From Pseudarthrobacter equi (GTDB lineage: Bacteria; Actinomycetota; Actinomycetes; Actinomycetales; Micrococcaceae): DNA of 64,000 nt. Of the stretch, positions 9,021-18,850 are shown piece after piece. The stretch is from assembly GCF_900105535.1 (NCBI RefSeq), contig NZ_LT629779.1:4395079-4459078 (forward strand), in the 5' to 3' direction. Position 1 is the first letter of the stretch. Each line of letters starts with the position of its first letter. The position numbers and the translations under genes were made by a program. The notes below the pieces were generated by a model, which searched no databases, was not told the origin of the DNA, and saw only the letters and a list, made by a program, of their open reading frames with translations.

Positions 9021-9121
9021 ACGGATAAGGGGCCCGGGAGTGGCATCGGGCCTGCCGAAGCGTGGCGGCTTGGTCCGTTAGGACCGAGCCGCCACGCGTA
9101 GGGGCGGGGCCCCTTATCCGT
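9021..9121 (-). repeat. Nested inverted repeat between grpE and dnaJ
   Basis: Outer arms 9021-9035 and 9107-9121 are a perfect 15-bp inverted repeat (acggataaggggccc and its complement). Inside, 9061-9076 and 9081-9096 form a second 16-bp hairpin with a four-base loop and one G-U type mismatch. In the operon transcript this folds as a long cruciform-like structure upstream of dnaJ. Likely roles are partial termination, RNA processing or mRNA stabilisation. Confidence 0.8.
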
Positions 9122-9132
9122 TCGTGAGCGAA

Positions 9133-9807
9133 CTAAGCCGGAACAGCCACAATCACCTGTGCTGCGCGGAGCACGCGGTCGCCTGATTTGTAGCCGGAGC
9201 GGAGCACCTGGCTGACGGTGTCAACCTCGATGTCTTCGCCGGGCTGCTGGATCAGGGCCTCGTGGACCGTGGGGTCGAACTCCACGCCGGTTTCGTCGAT
9301 GCGGACCAGTCCGTAGGTCTTCAGCGCGTTCTCCAGCTTGGCGGCGATCGCGGCGAAGGGGCCGTCGGTGAGGTCGCCGTGCTGCCGTGCGGCGTCGACG
9401 TCGTCCAGGACCGGGAGCAGGGAGTTCAGGACGCCGATGACGGCCATTTCCCCTGCCACGGCGCGGTCGCGTTCAACGCGCTTGCGGTAGTTGACGTACT
9501 CGGCCTGCAGGCGAAGGAGGTCGTTCTTCAGCTCGGCTGCCTCAGCGTTGGCGGACCCGGCGGGAACACCCTGGGCCACGGATTCCCCTGCGGGCACCTC
9601 GACGCCGTTAAGGATCTCCTCGGCCTGGGCCAGCGCGTCGCCGTCGGAATCCTGTGCGGAACCGGGCTGCCCGCCTTCAGGGTGCCGGGCCTGGCCGGTC
9701 ACCGGGTCAACCTTGCGGTTGTCCCGGATGACCGGTTCCTGGCTGTTGCCCTTGCCCTCCTGGTTCGCGGATGAAGAGTGCTCTTCCTCGTTACCGTGAT
9801 GGGGCAT
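9133..9807 (-). CDS. grpE: Nucleotide exchange factor GrpE
   Basis: 224 residues. A long acidic, disordered N-terminus (1-85) precedes the coiled-coil dimerisation helix (LQAEYVNYRKRVERD at about 100-115) and a C-terminal beta domain (VDTVSQVLRSGYKSGDRVLR). GrpE releases ADP from DnaK. It starts three bases after the dnaK stop, in the same operon. Length is at the upper end for actinobacteria because of the tail. Confidence 0.95.
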   Translation of the reverse strand: MPHHGNEEEHSSSANQEGKGNSQEPVIRDNRKVDPVTGQARHPEGGQPGSAQDSDGDALAQAEEILNGVEVPAGESVAQGVPAGSANAEAAELKNDLLRLQAEYVNYRKRVERDRAVAGEMAVIGVLNSLLPVLDDVDAARQHGDLTDGPFAAIAAKLENALKTYGLVRIDETGVEFDPTVHEALIQQPGEDIEVDTVSQVLRSGYKSGDRVLRAAQVIVAVPA

Positions 9808-9810
9808 GGC

Positions 9811-11745
<1,935 letters not shown>

Positions 11746-11747
<2 letters not shown>

Positions 11748-11773
11748 TTTACTCAGGACTCACATGATGTCAA
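11746..11773 (-). promoter_or_regulatory. dnaK operon promoter
   Basis: On the minus strand a perfect TTGACA (complement of 11768-11773) is followed after 16 bases by TAAAGT (complement of 11746-11751). The box pair lies between the two HAIR sites and points at dnaK. Confidence 0.75.
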
Positions 11774-11778
11774 CTGAA

Positions 11779-11799
11779 GTTGAGCGTACTCCACTCAAC
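11779..11799 (-). promoter_or_regulatory. HAIR operator 2 (HspR-binding inverted repeat)
   Basis: gttgagc-N7-actcaac is an exact inverted repeat in its seven-base arms except one base and fits the HAIR consensus. It lies just upstream of the -35 box, 52 bp (about five helical turns) from HAIR 1, so both can be occupied on one DNA face. Confidence 0.9.
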
Positions 11800-11945
11800 T
11801 CTGGTCGCCTATGGACACGGATCACGACGGCGGCAATCACCTGAGGCCCCCAATGGCGGCGAATTCAGGGGGTACTAAAGGCCGGTTCCGCTCTGGGAGA
11901 ACGTGCACCAACCGCAACGGAACGGCACTCAGGGAGTGGGCGGCG

Positions 11946-12266
11946 TTACTGCACCGGTGCGTCGAGGACTGCGGGGAGCAGTCCGGGGAAGCGGGCCTCC
12001 AGGTCCTCGGACCGGAGGGTCAGGCGGCGGCCCCGGCCGTTGGCCTCATTGCGGATGACTCCGGCCTCGCGGAGGACCTTCATGAGGTGTGATTTGGTGG
12101 ACTTCGGCATGTCCGGAACCCTGAGCGAGCAGTCAGCCATGTCGAGCGGGCCGGAGCGGAGCTGGCGCACGACGTCCAGCCGCTCAGGATCGCTCAATGC
12201 GAAGAGCACGCTGGGCAGATCGAGATCCGCGCGGGTGGGGTGGGGGAGGTTCGCCGGCGTAGCCAC
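11946..12266 (-). CDS. ArsR-family winged-helix regulator
   Basis: 106 residues. The winged HTH includes LSDPERLDVVRQL (helix 1-2), KSTKSHLMKVLREAGVI (recognition helix) and a GRGRRLTLR wing. No cysteine metal site of the ArsR/SmtB type is seen, so it may sense an organic ligand. The GTG start follows TAATAT by exactly six bases and lacks a ribosome site, which indicates a leaderless transcript. It is divergent from the MFS gene at 12361, and two near-identical operators lie between them, so it probably represses both itself and the exporter. Confidence 0.85.
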   Translation of the reverse strand: MATPANLPHPTRADLDLPSVLFALSDPERLDVVRQLRSGPLDMADCSLRVPDMPKSTKSHLMKVLREAGVIRNEANGRGRRLTLRSEDLEARFPGLLPAVLDAPVQ

Positions 12267-12286
12267 GGTTCGATATTAGTTGAACC
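12267..12286. promoter_or_regulatory. Operator 1 for the ArsR-type regulator
   Basis: ggttcgatattagttgaacc is an imperfect palindrome that contains the regulator's own -10 box (TAATAT on the minus strand) and abuts its GTG start. It shares TTCGATATT-N2-T(T/C)GAACCA with the second site, in the same orientation 46 bp away. Confidence 0.75.
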
Positions 12287-12312
12287 ATTGGGCCTGGTGC
12301 CAGTAGGCTAAT

Positions 12313-12332
12313 GATTCGATATTTTTCGAACC
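12313..12332. promoter_or_regulatory. Operator 2 for the ArsR-type regulator
   Basis: gattcgatatttttcgaacc is the second copy of the operator, placed over the likely -10 region (TATTTT) of the MFS transporter promoter. The shared sequence with operator 1 supports coordinated control of the divergent pair. Confidence 0.75.
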
Positions 12333-12360
12333 AATGCCCAAACCCGGAAGGTGGCACGTT

Positions 12361-13656
12361 GTGACGCACTCCCCCGCAGCCCGGCCCCATGAAGCACGCC
12401 GGCGGCTGGGCTTTGTCCTCGTCGCTGCTGCCACGGCAGCAATGATGGCCGGCGCCAGCGCCCCATCCCCCTTCTACCCCACCCTGCAGGAGCAGTTGCA
12501 TCTGCTGCCGGTGGCTACCACGGGGATTTTTGCCGTCTACGCCGTTGCGCTGCTGGCGGCACTGCTGGTGTTCGGATCCCTTTCGGACCACCTGGGACGC
12601 AGGCCGGTCATCAGCGGCGCTTTCATCCTGCTCGCCGGCAGCGTCACGGCATTCCTCCTCGCGGACTCGCTGCCAATGCTCCTGGTGGCACGCGTCCTGC
12701 AGGGCATCGCCAGCGGCCTCCTGCTGACCACGCTTTCTGCGGCCATTGCGGATCTCGAAGCTGAGGACGACCCCGGCTCGAGCGCGGCCTGGAACACGGT
12801 GGCGCCACTGGGCGGCCTGGCGCTGGGCGCCCTGGCGTCCGGGCTGCTGCTGGATCTGATGGCTGAGCCGCGCACCCTGGTGTTCGTCTCGCTGTCGGTC
12901 ATTTACATCGCTTTTGCCGCGCTGGTGTGGGCAGCACCGGAAACCTCGCCCCGCGCGCCAGGCCTGGCAGCATCACTGAAGCCGCACCTGACCCTGCCGC
13001 CGGCAGCCCGCAGCGGATTCGTCAGTGGTGCGCCGGCCGTGTTTGCCGGCTGGGCCACGGGCGGGCTGTACCTCTCGCTCGGCGCCGCGATTGTCCACAC
13101 AACGTTCGGCATCCGGGAGCACCTGTGGCAGGGCATGGTGATCACCATCCTGGCCGGCGTCGGAGCCGCAGCGGCCGCAGTCCTGCACCGGTTCGGCGCC
13201 CGCACCATCACCATTTTCGGTACCACGGCCCTGGCGCTGGGGACCGCCCTGTCACTGCTGGCCATCGGGCTGGGCTCATTCGGCCTGTTCCTGGCCGCCG
13301 TAGTGGTGGCCGGAGCGGGATTCGGGACAGCCTTCATGGGCGTCATCCGGTCCATCAGCCCCCTGGTTGAGGACCACGAACGTGCCGGCACCTTCGCGTC
13401 GCTCTTCGTGGTGCCCTACACGGCTTTCGGTATTCCCGCCGTGCTGGCCGGCCTGCTGGCACCTGTCCTGTCACTCCCGGTGACCACCTACGCCTACGGT
13501 GGCCTGGTAACGGTGCTGGCCACTGTGGCAGCGATCAGCCGGGCCCGCAGCAAGGACGCTGGACAGCCCGGCGAAGCGGGAGGCGGCAACGCCGGAGAGG
13601 CCCGGAACGAGGCAGAGCGCATCGGCGCCGGAGCGGCTTCGGACGCCGGGCATTAG
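12361..13656 (+). CDS. MFS transporter (drug-efflux type)
   Basis: 431 residues from the GTG at 12361, chosen because GGAAGG lies nine bases upstream. An in-frame ATG at 12334 would add nine residues and could serve a leaderless message. About twelve hydrophobic segments are present. SDHLGRRPVISGA (about 70-82) is the MFS loop 2-3 motif. The C-terminal 40 residues are polar and disordered. The substrate is unknown; control by the divergent ArsR-type regulator suggests an inducible exporter. Confidence 0.88.
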   Translation: MTHSPAARPHEARRRLGFVLVAAATAAMMAGASAPSPFYPTLQEQLHLLPVATTGIFAVYAVALLAALLVFGSLSDHLGRRPVISGAFILLAGSVTAFLLADSLPMLLVARVLQGIASGLLLTTLSAAIADLEAEDDPGSSAAWNTVAPLGGLALGALASGLLLDLMAEPRTLVFVSLSVIYIAFAALVWAAPETSPRAPGLAASLKPHLTLPPAARSGFVSGAPAVFAGWATGGLYLSLGAAIVHTTFGIREHLWQGMVITILAGVGAAAAAVLHRFGARTITIFGTTALALGTALSLLAIGLGSFGLFLAAVVVAGAGFGTAFMGVIRSISPLVEDHERAGTFASLFVVPYTAFGIPAVLAGLLAPVLSLPVTTYAYGGLVTVLATVAAISRARSKDAGQPGEAGGGNAGEARNEAERIGAGAASDAGH

Positions 13657-13677
13657 GCTCGCCCGGGCACAACGACG

Positions 13678-13702
13678 GCGGCCGGCCGATTCGGCTGGCC
13701 GC
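13678..13702. terminator. GC-rich hairpin between convergent genes
   Basis: Arms 13678-13687 and 13693-13702 pair over ten bases with one G-U, with a five-base loop. It lies between the MFS stop and the convergent small gene. There is no U tract, so it may be a bidirectional 3'-end structure. Confidence 0.5.
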
Positions 13703-13731
13703 CCGCTTGGCCGGATCAAACGGCGGGGCTC

Positions 13732-14022
13732 CTACCGATCGGACTCCGGACGCCCGTGCAGCGGCCCGCGCTCATCCTCCGTGGCCTGGACCTGCCCGTC
13801 GGTCAACCCCTCCCGGACGGCCTCTTCCCCGCGATCACTCCCGCTGGTGCCGGCGTCGCCGTAGTCGCCGTCGGGATACTGGCCGTCCTCAAGGTTTTCG
13901 GAGGGAACTTCGACCGCGCCGGCCTCGCCGTAGTCGCCGTCCATGTACTGCCCGCCCTCGCCTTCCATGCCGGGGGCAGCTCCGCCCTTGCGGGGTTCCT
14001 CATCAGCGCGGTTTTCACTCAT
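13732..14022 (-). CDS. Small acidic protein with GQYxDGDYG repeats
   Basis: 96 residues, strongly acidic, without hydrophobic segments, so probably disordered and cytosolic. Two copies of one unit, GQYMDGDYGEAG (about 24-35) and GQYPDGDYGDAG (about 47-58), are separated by 11 residues. The ATG follows AAGGAGAG. I recognise no family. It stands alone between a hairpin and the MMPL gene. Confidence 0.75.
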   Translation of the reverse strand: MSENRADEEPRKGGAAPGMEGEGGQYMDGDYGEAGAVEVPSENLEDGQYPDGDYGDAGTSGSDRGEEAVREGLTDGQVQATEDERGPLHGRPESDR

Positions 14023-14155
14023 GCGTCATCTCTCCTTCGAGTTCCGCGTCCAAGCGGGCGCATTGGCAGTTTATCGAGCCATGGAGCCCGCCAACAGGGT
14101 GCTGAAACGGGTCTTTTCAGCACCCAATGCGGGCCACGGTGCCACCCGGATACGG

Positions 14156-14190
14156 CTGCTGCCGCCACCGTGGAGCGGTGGCGGCAGCAG
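14156..14190 (-). terminator. Perfect 15-bp hairpin downstream of the MMPL gene
   Basis: Arms 14156-14170 and 14176-14190 are exact complements with a five-base loop. It lies 37 bases past the MMPL stop on the minus strand. No clear U run follows, as is common for GC-rich actinobacterial 3' ends. Confidence 0.6.
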
Positions 14191-14226
14191 GGCCGTACGG
14201 ACTGATGACTGGCGGAGCGCCGGCCG

Positions 14227-16428
14227 TCAGCGGCTGGAGACCTCCTCGAGGGGTTCGACGCCGGGCTCCCGCGGCTTGTCCTCAGCAGAGGCGCCGGCCC
14301 GGGCGAGCTTGCCGGGCCACCAGATCTTCGGGCCGAGGTCGTACGCCAGGGCTGGCACCAGCAGCGAGCGCACCAGCACGGTATCCAGCAGCACACCGAA
14401 GGCCACGATGAAGGCCAGTTGCACCAGGAACATGATGGGGATGACGCCCAGGGCAGCGAAGGTTGCCGCCAGGACCACGCCGGCGGAGGTGATGACGCCG
14501 CCGGTGACGCCGAGGCCGCGGAGGATGCCGGGCCGTGTTCCGTGCTTGATGGATTCTTCCCGGACCCGGCTCATCAGGAAGATGTTGTAGTCCACGCCCA
14601 GGGCCACCAGGAAGACGAACCCGAACAGCGGGACGGTGGCATCTGCGCCCGGGAAGCCCAGGAGGTTGTTGAACACCAGCGCGGAGACACCCATGGCGGC
14701 GGCGTAGGACAGCACCACGGAGAGCACCAGCAGGACCGGCGCCACGATGGAGCGCAGCAGCAGCATCAGGATGAAGAGGATGACCACCAGGACCACGGGG
14801 ATGATGATCACCAGGTCACGCTGGGCGGTGGTGTTGGTGTCCAGCGCAGTGGCCGTCACGCCACCCACCAGGGCACCGGAGTCAACAGCCTTCACGTCAG
14901 TCCGGAGCGCTTTGACGGCTTCTTCTGCCTCGAGGGAGTCCGCGGCGGAGTTCAGGGTGGCGTTGATGAGGACCTTGCCCTCGCGGACGTCCGGCTCGCT
15001 GGGCGCGCCGGGGGCTCCGGTGATGGGAACACTGCCCTGGGCCAACAGATAGGCGTCGCCCACGCCGCCGGCCGCCTTGACCGCGTCCAGGACTTCCTGC
15101 GCCTTGGACTGGTCCGCAACCACGACGGCGGGGCTGCCGCTGCCGGCGTCGAAGTGGCGCGACAGCGCATCCTGGCCGTCCACGGCGTTGGAGGCCGTGA
15201 GGATCACGTCGGTCTGGGGCACCCCATTGGCCTTCAGCTGCAGGACGCCGGCAGAGGCGACCAGCAGGAGCAGGACGGAGCCAATCCAGATAGTCCGCGG
15301 GCGGCGGGACACCACCGAACCGGTGGCGCGCCACAGCCCCTTCTGGCCCTCGAGCCCGGTCACCAGCTCGGGCTCGCGCTCCTCGGCGGGCACCAGCTTG
15401 GGCCGGAAAGGCCAGAACGCGGCACGGCCCAGCAGAGCCATGAGGGCGGGCAGGAGGGTCAGCGCGGCGAACAGCGAGCAGAGGATGCCCGCCGCGGCCA
15501 CCGGGCCGAGGGCCTTGTTGGAGTTGAGGTCGGAGAACAGCAGGCACAGCAGCGCGATGATTACCGTGGCGCCGGAGGCCAGGATGGGCTCGAAGGAGGC
15601 CTTCCACGCAGTGATCACCGCCTTGGTCCGGTTGGTGGTGTGGGTGAGCGCCTCACGGAAGCGGGCCACGAACAGCAGGGCATAGTCCGTTGCCGCGCCG
15701 ATCACCAGGATGGACAGGATGCCCTGGCTTTGGCCGTTCAGCTGGATCCAGCCCGCTTTTGCCATGCCGAACACCAGCAGGATGGCTGCGCAGAGGGCAA
15801 AGACGGATGTCAGCAGGACCATGATGGGCAGCAGCAGGGACCGGTACACGATCAGCAGGATCACGAACACGGCGGACAGGGCCACCAGCAGGAGGATGCC
15901 GTCGATCCCGCCGAACGCCGCCGTCAGGTCCGCTGCCAGGCCCGCAGGACCGGTGACGTAGGTCTGCATGCCCTGGGGCGCCGCCTCCGCCACGGTGTCC
16001 CGCAACTCCTTGACGGCCTCCTTGACCTCCACGGAGCCACCTATGGGGGCGATGAACTGCACGGCCTTGCCATCCGCGGACGGGATGGGGCCAATCACTG
16101 CGCTGCCCAGTTTCAGTTCCTCCAGGGTTGTCCGGAGCCCGGCAACTTCGCCGAGCTGGGCGGGAGTGAAGGCCTCGGTGTTCTCGATGACGATCACCCC
16201 GGGAACCTCGTCCGAGTCACGGAATTTCGCCTGCCAGTCCTGGGCCTCCGTGGCCTCGGCGCTGGCCGGGAGGAACGACGCCTGGTCGTTGGAGGAGACT
16301 TCCTCCAACCGGCCGAAAGTGGGGCCGCCGATGCCGGCAAGGCCAAGCCAGGTCAGCACCAGGATGACGGGGATGAGCCAGCGGAGCCAGAACGGGACAC
16401 GTTCTTTGGCTGCAGTCTGATGTTTCAT
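14227..16428 (-). CDS. MMPL/RND-family membrane transporter
   Basis: 733 residues. One N-terminal membrane helix (about 12-32) precedes an extracytoplasmic domain (about 40-195), then five helices (about 196-340). A second helix near 385, a second outer domain and a final block of five helices follow. This duplicated layout is the MMPL family. VIGAATDYALLFVARFRE and LGVDYNIFLMSRVREE are the two conserved helix-4 style segments with the Asp-Tyr pair used for proton relay. Members export lipids or drugs. It is divergent from a MarR regulator with a palindrome between, which suggests repression relieved by a small molecule. Confidence 0.9.
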   Translation of the reverse strand: MKHQTAAKERVPFWLRWLIPVILVLTWLGLAGIGGPTFGRLEEVSSNDQASFLPASAEATEAQDWQAKFRDSDEVPGVIVIENTEAFTPAQLGEVAGLRTTLEELKLGSAVIGPIPSADGKAVQFIAPIGGSVEVKEAVKELRDTVAEAAPQGMQTYVTGPAGLAADLTAAFGGIDGILLLVALSAVFVILLIVYRSLLLPIMVLLTSVFALCAAILLVFGMAKAGWIQLNGQSQGILSILVIGAATDYALLFVARFREALTHTTNRTKAVITAWKASFEPILASGATVIIALLCLLFSDLNSNKALGPVAAAGILCSLFAALTLLPALMALLGRAAFWPFRPKLVPAEEREPELVTGLEGQKGLWRATGSVVSRRPRTIWIGSVLLLLVASAGVLQLKANGVPQTDVILTASNAVDGQDALSRHFDAGSGSPAVVVADQSKAQEVLDAVKAAGGVGDAYLLAQGSVPITGAPGAPSEPDVREGKVLINATLNSAADSLEAEEAVKALRTDVKAVDSGALVGGVTATALDTNTTAQRDLVIIIPVVLVVILFILMLLLRSIVAPVLLVLSVVLSYAAAMGVSALVFNNLLGFPGADATVPLFGFVFLVALGVDYNIFLMSRVREESIKHGTRPGILRGLGVTGGVITSAGVVLAATFAALGVIPIMFLVQLAFIVAFGVLLDTVLVRSLLVPALAYDLGPKIWWPGKLARAGASAEDKPREPGVEPLEEVSSR

Positions 16429-16491
16429 GATGCCTTCCGTGCGGAGGGTCCTCGCGGGACAAAGCGGAGTAGGATTGATTCCACCTTAGAC

Positions 16492-16510
16492 TATCTCCAT
16501 GATAGAGATA
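16492..16510. promoter_or_regulatory. Palindromic operator between the MMPL and MarR genes
   Basis: tatctc-N7-gagata is an exact inverted repeat; an overlapping ctatc-N5-gatag pair is also present. It sits in the divergent intergenic region 64 bases from the MMPL start, a typical place for a MarR-type binding site. Confidence 0.6.
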
Positions 16511-16641
16511 AGTGCCAGTCAAGCTTTTTCGCCTCGAAGTCTGCTGCGGGCCCCTGCCACGCAATACCAAGGCAGCTGAAGTAATATCCCTCAGGGCCAG
16601 TGCGCGCAGACGGACGGCCCCGCGAACTCCAGGAGGTGACG

Positions 16642-17172
16642 ATGAACGGCAGCAACCCCTTCAACACCGGCCCAGCCGCGCCTGAAACACCTCGTACCGG
16701 CGGACCCCACCCCTTGGTCCGGCTGCTGCAGGACTTCACGCTGGAGGCCAACCGTTACGTGGACGCCGCCGGTGGCCGCAAGGACATGCACCGGACGGAC
16801 CTGAACGCCCTGGCCGTCATCATGCGCCACACGGCGAAGGGCAACGTGGTCACACCGGGACTCCTCCGCAAGGAACTGAACCTGAGCTCGCCCGCCACCA
16901 CGGCCCTGATCGACAGGCTGGACAACTCCGGCCACGTGGTCCGCGAGCGCCACAGCTCGGACCGCCGCCAGGTCCAGCTGAAAATGACCCCCAAGGCCTT
17001 CACCGAGGGCGGTGCCATCTTTGCGCCACTCTCACGCCACATGGGACAGGCCATGGCGGAGTTCACCGACGCTGAGCTGGAGACCGTTTCGCGCTTCATG
17101 GCCGCCATGGTGGACGCCACCATTGCCGCCCGCGAGGATTCCCCCGAGCCCTCCGGCCCTGCCGCCACCTAG
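16642..17172 (+). CDS. MarR-family regulator
   Basis: 176 residues from the ATG at 16642, which follows AGGAGGTGA; an upstream in-frame ATG lacks a ribosome site. The winged HTH covers about 40-120: TPGLLRKELNLSSPATTALIDR is the helix-turn-helix region and HSSDRRQVQLKMT the wing with the conserved Asp-Arg-Arg. The C-terminal helices form the dimer interface. It is divergent from the MMPL transporter and probably controls it. Confidence 0.88.
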   Translation: MNGSNPFNTGPAAPETPRTGGPHPLVRLLQDFTLEANRYVDAAGGRKDMHRTDLNALAVIMRHTAKGNVVTPGLLRKELNLSSPATTALIDRLDNSGHVVRERHSSDRRQVQLKMTPKAFTEGGAIFAPLSRHMGQAMAEFTDAELETVSRFMAAMVDATIAAREDSPEPSGPAAT

Positions 17173-17238
17173 CAGACGCTGCCGTTTTGACGGCCCCAAC
17201 ACCAGTCCCTGCCGCCTGGTTGGGAGTAGCGTTTGTCC

Positions 17239-18057
17239 ATGAGCCACCAACAGCCTGAAGACGACGTCTACACGCACGGCCACCATGAGTCCGTAGTCCG
17301 GGCCCATGCCGCCAGGACCGCCGAGAATTCAGCGGCATTCGTCCTGCCGCACCTCACCCGGGGAACGGACGTGCTCGACGTCGGATGCGGGCCGGGCAGC
17401 ATCACGTGCGATTTTGCCGCCGTCGTCAGCCCGGGCAAGGTCACCGGCCTGGACCGCTCACCGGACATCATCGCCCAGGCCCAGGCGCTCGCCGTCGAAC
17501 GCGAAGTGCCCAACGTGGAATTCGTGGCCGGCAACATCTACGACCTCGACTTCGCGGACGGGACGTTCGACGTGGTCCACGCCCATCAGGTGCTGCAGCA
17601 CCTGACCGACCCCGTCGAGGCACTGCGGGAAATGCGCCGGGTGGCCAAGCCGGGCGGCATTGTTGCCGTGCGGGACGCCGACTTCCACGGGATGAGCTGG
17701 TACCCCGCCATCCCGGAGCTGGATGAATGGATGGACCTCTACCAGCTCATTGCGCGGCGGAACGGAGCCGAGCCCGACGCCGGGCGGCGCCTGGTCAGCT
17801 GGGCCCAGTCCGCGGGCTTTCACGACGTCGCCCCCACCAGCAGCAACTGGCTCTACGCCACGGGCCAGCAGCGCCGCTGGCAGGCCCGCGTCTGGGGTGA
17901 ACGGGTGCTGCATTCGGCGTTCGCTGAGCAGGCCCTGGAGTACGGTTTCGCCAACCCGGCGGACCTGGCGCGGATCTCAGCCGGCTGGCACCGCTGGGGT
18001 TCCACTGACGACGGCTGGTTCCTGATCCCGAACGGGGAAGTCATCGCCCGCGCGTAG
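17239..18057 (+). CDS. SAM-dependent class I methyltransferase
   Basis: 272 residues. VLDVGCGPGSIT (about 47-58) is motif I for SAM binding, TGLDRSPDII is motif II, and FDVVHAHQVLQHLTDP (about 112-127) fits the Methyltransf_11/25 post-motif region. It resembles UbiE/MenG-like enzymes without showing which acceptor is used. The ATG at 17239 lies six bases after TAGCGT, so translation may be leaderless; a TTG six bases earlier has GGGAG at proper spacing and is an alternative. Confidence 0.85.
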   Translation: MSHQQPEDDVYTHGHHESVVRAHAARTAENSAAFVLPHLTRGTDVLDVGCGPGSITCDFAAVVSPGKVTGLDRSPDIIAQAQALAVEREVPNVEFVAGNIYDLDFADGTFDVVHAHQVLQHLTDPVEALREMRRVAKPGGIVAVRDADFHGMSWYPAIPELDEWMDLYQLIARRNGAEPDAGRRLVSWAQSAGFHDVAPTSSNWLYATGQQRRWQARVWGERVLHSAFAEQALEYGFANPADLARISAGWHRWGSTDDGWFLIPNGEVIARA

Positions 18058-18178
18058 GTTGGGCCGGCTTTCCACATGGACCCAAGGTTCCCTGCCGCGC
18101 ATGCGCCGGCAGGCATAGCGTCGGGTCATGACCCATTACGGAGACCACGAATATTGGGCTGAACCTTATGCCGTGGAG

Positions 18179-18202
18179 GTTGACCAACTAGACTTGGTCA
18201 AC
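18179..18202 (+). promoter_or_regulatory. Perfect operator palindrome at the antitoxin start
   Basis: gttgaccaa-N6-ttggtcaac has exact nine-base arms and ends one base before the antitoxin ATG. TAGACT inside it could be the -10 box. Binding by the Phd-type antitoxin would give the usual autorepression. Confidence 0.75.
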
Positions 18203-18430
18203 ATGGGACAGTACAACGTCCAGGAAGCCAAAACCCGGCTTTCCGAACTGCTGAACCTCGTGGAACGCGGCGAGGACGTGGTCATCGCGAAAGCCGGACG
18301 CCCCGTTGCCCGGTTGGTGAGGATCGAGCCTCCCACCAAGCGGGAACTTGGGTTCCTGGGTCCGCTCCACATCCCGGACGGGTTTTATGAGCCGTGGACA
18401 GAGGAGGAAATGGGAGTTGCCGAAGAATGA
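18203..18430 (+). CDS. Phd/YefM-type antitoxin
   Basis: 75 residues beginning MGQYNVQEAKTRLSEL, the normal N-terminus of the Phd/YefM family, whose N-terminal domain binds DNA and whose C-terminal tail masks the toxin (GPLHIPDGFYEPW is a typical C-terminal block). An in-frame ATG at 18128, six bases after TAGCGT, would add 25 unusual residues; it may mark a second leaderless start or promoter. The stop overlaps the toxin ATG (ATGA), so the pair is translationally coupled. Confidence 0.88.
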   Translation: MGQYNVQEAKTRLSELLNLVERGEDVVIAKAGRPVARLVRIEPPTKRELGFLGPLHIPDGFYEPWTEEEMGVAEE

Positions 18431-18816
18431 AGCTGCTCCTGGATACTCACGTCTTCCTCTGGGCAATCGCCGAGCCGCGGAGGCTCTCCACCAAAGCCCG
18501 GAACGCCATCACCAAACTGGACAACCAGGTGTTCGTTTCGCCGGTGACCGCCTATGAGCTGTCCTACAAGCACAGGCTCGGAAAGCTTCCCGCCGGGTCT
18601 GCGATAGTCGCGAGCTTTGGGCGCCAACTCGCCCACCTCTATGCGTCCGAGCTGCCGGTCAGCGCATCCCACGGGCTTGCTGCCGGACAACTCGACTGGG
18701 ACCACAAGGATCCCTTTGACCGCATGCTGGCAGCGCAGGCCATGGTGGAGGGTTTTACCCTGGTCACGGCGGACGGGAGTTTGCAGGCCTTCGAACCGGT
18801 GGCCACATTGTGGTGA
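18427..18816 (+). CDS. vapC: PIN-domain ribonuclease toxin (VapC type)
   Basis: 129 residues, the usual PIN toxin size. Acidic active-site residues are visible: Asp 6 in LLLDTHVFLW, Glu 44 in SPVTAYELSYK, Asp 95/98 in HKDPFDRMLAAQA and Asp 116 in LVTADGSL. These bind Mg2+ or Mn2+ for RNA cleavage. The WDHKDPFDRMLAAQA block is typical of PIN toxins paired with Phd-type antitoxins. It overlaps the antitoxin gene by four bases. Confidence 0.9.
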   Translation: MKLLLDTHVFLWAIAEPRRLSTKARNAITKLDNQVFVSPVTAYELSYKHRLGKLPAGSAIVASFGRQLAHLYASELPVSASHGLAAGQLDWDHKDPFDRMLAAQAMVEGFTLVTADGSLQAFEPVATLW

Positions 18817-18850
18817 AGGGCCAACCTGCCGGCCCCCGTAAGATTGGTTA

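Noticed and set aside
14419..16584. A 721-codon open frame on the plus strand
   Set aside because: It lies opposite the MMPL transporter and is a His/Gln/Asp/Gly-rich mirror reading.
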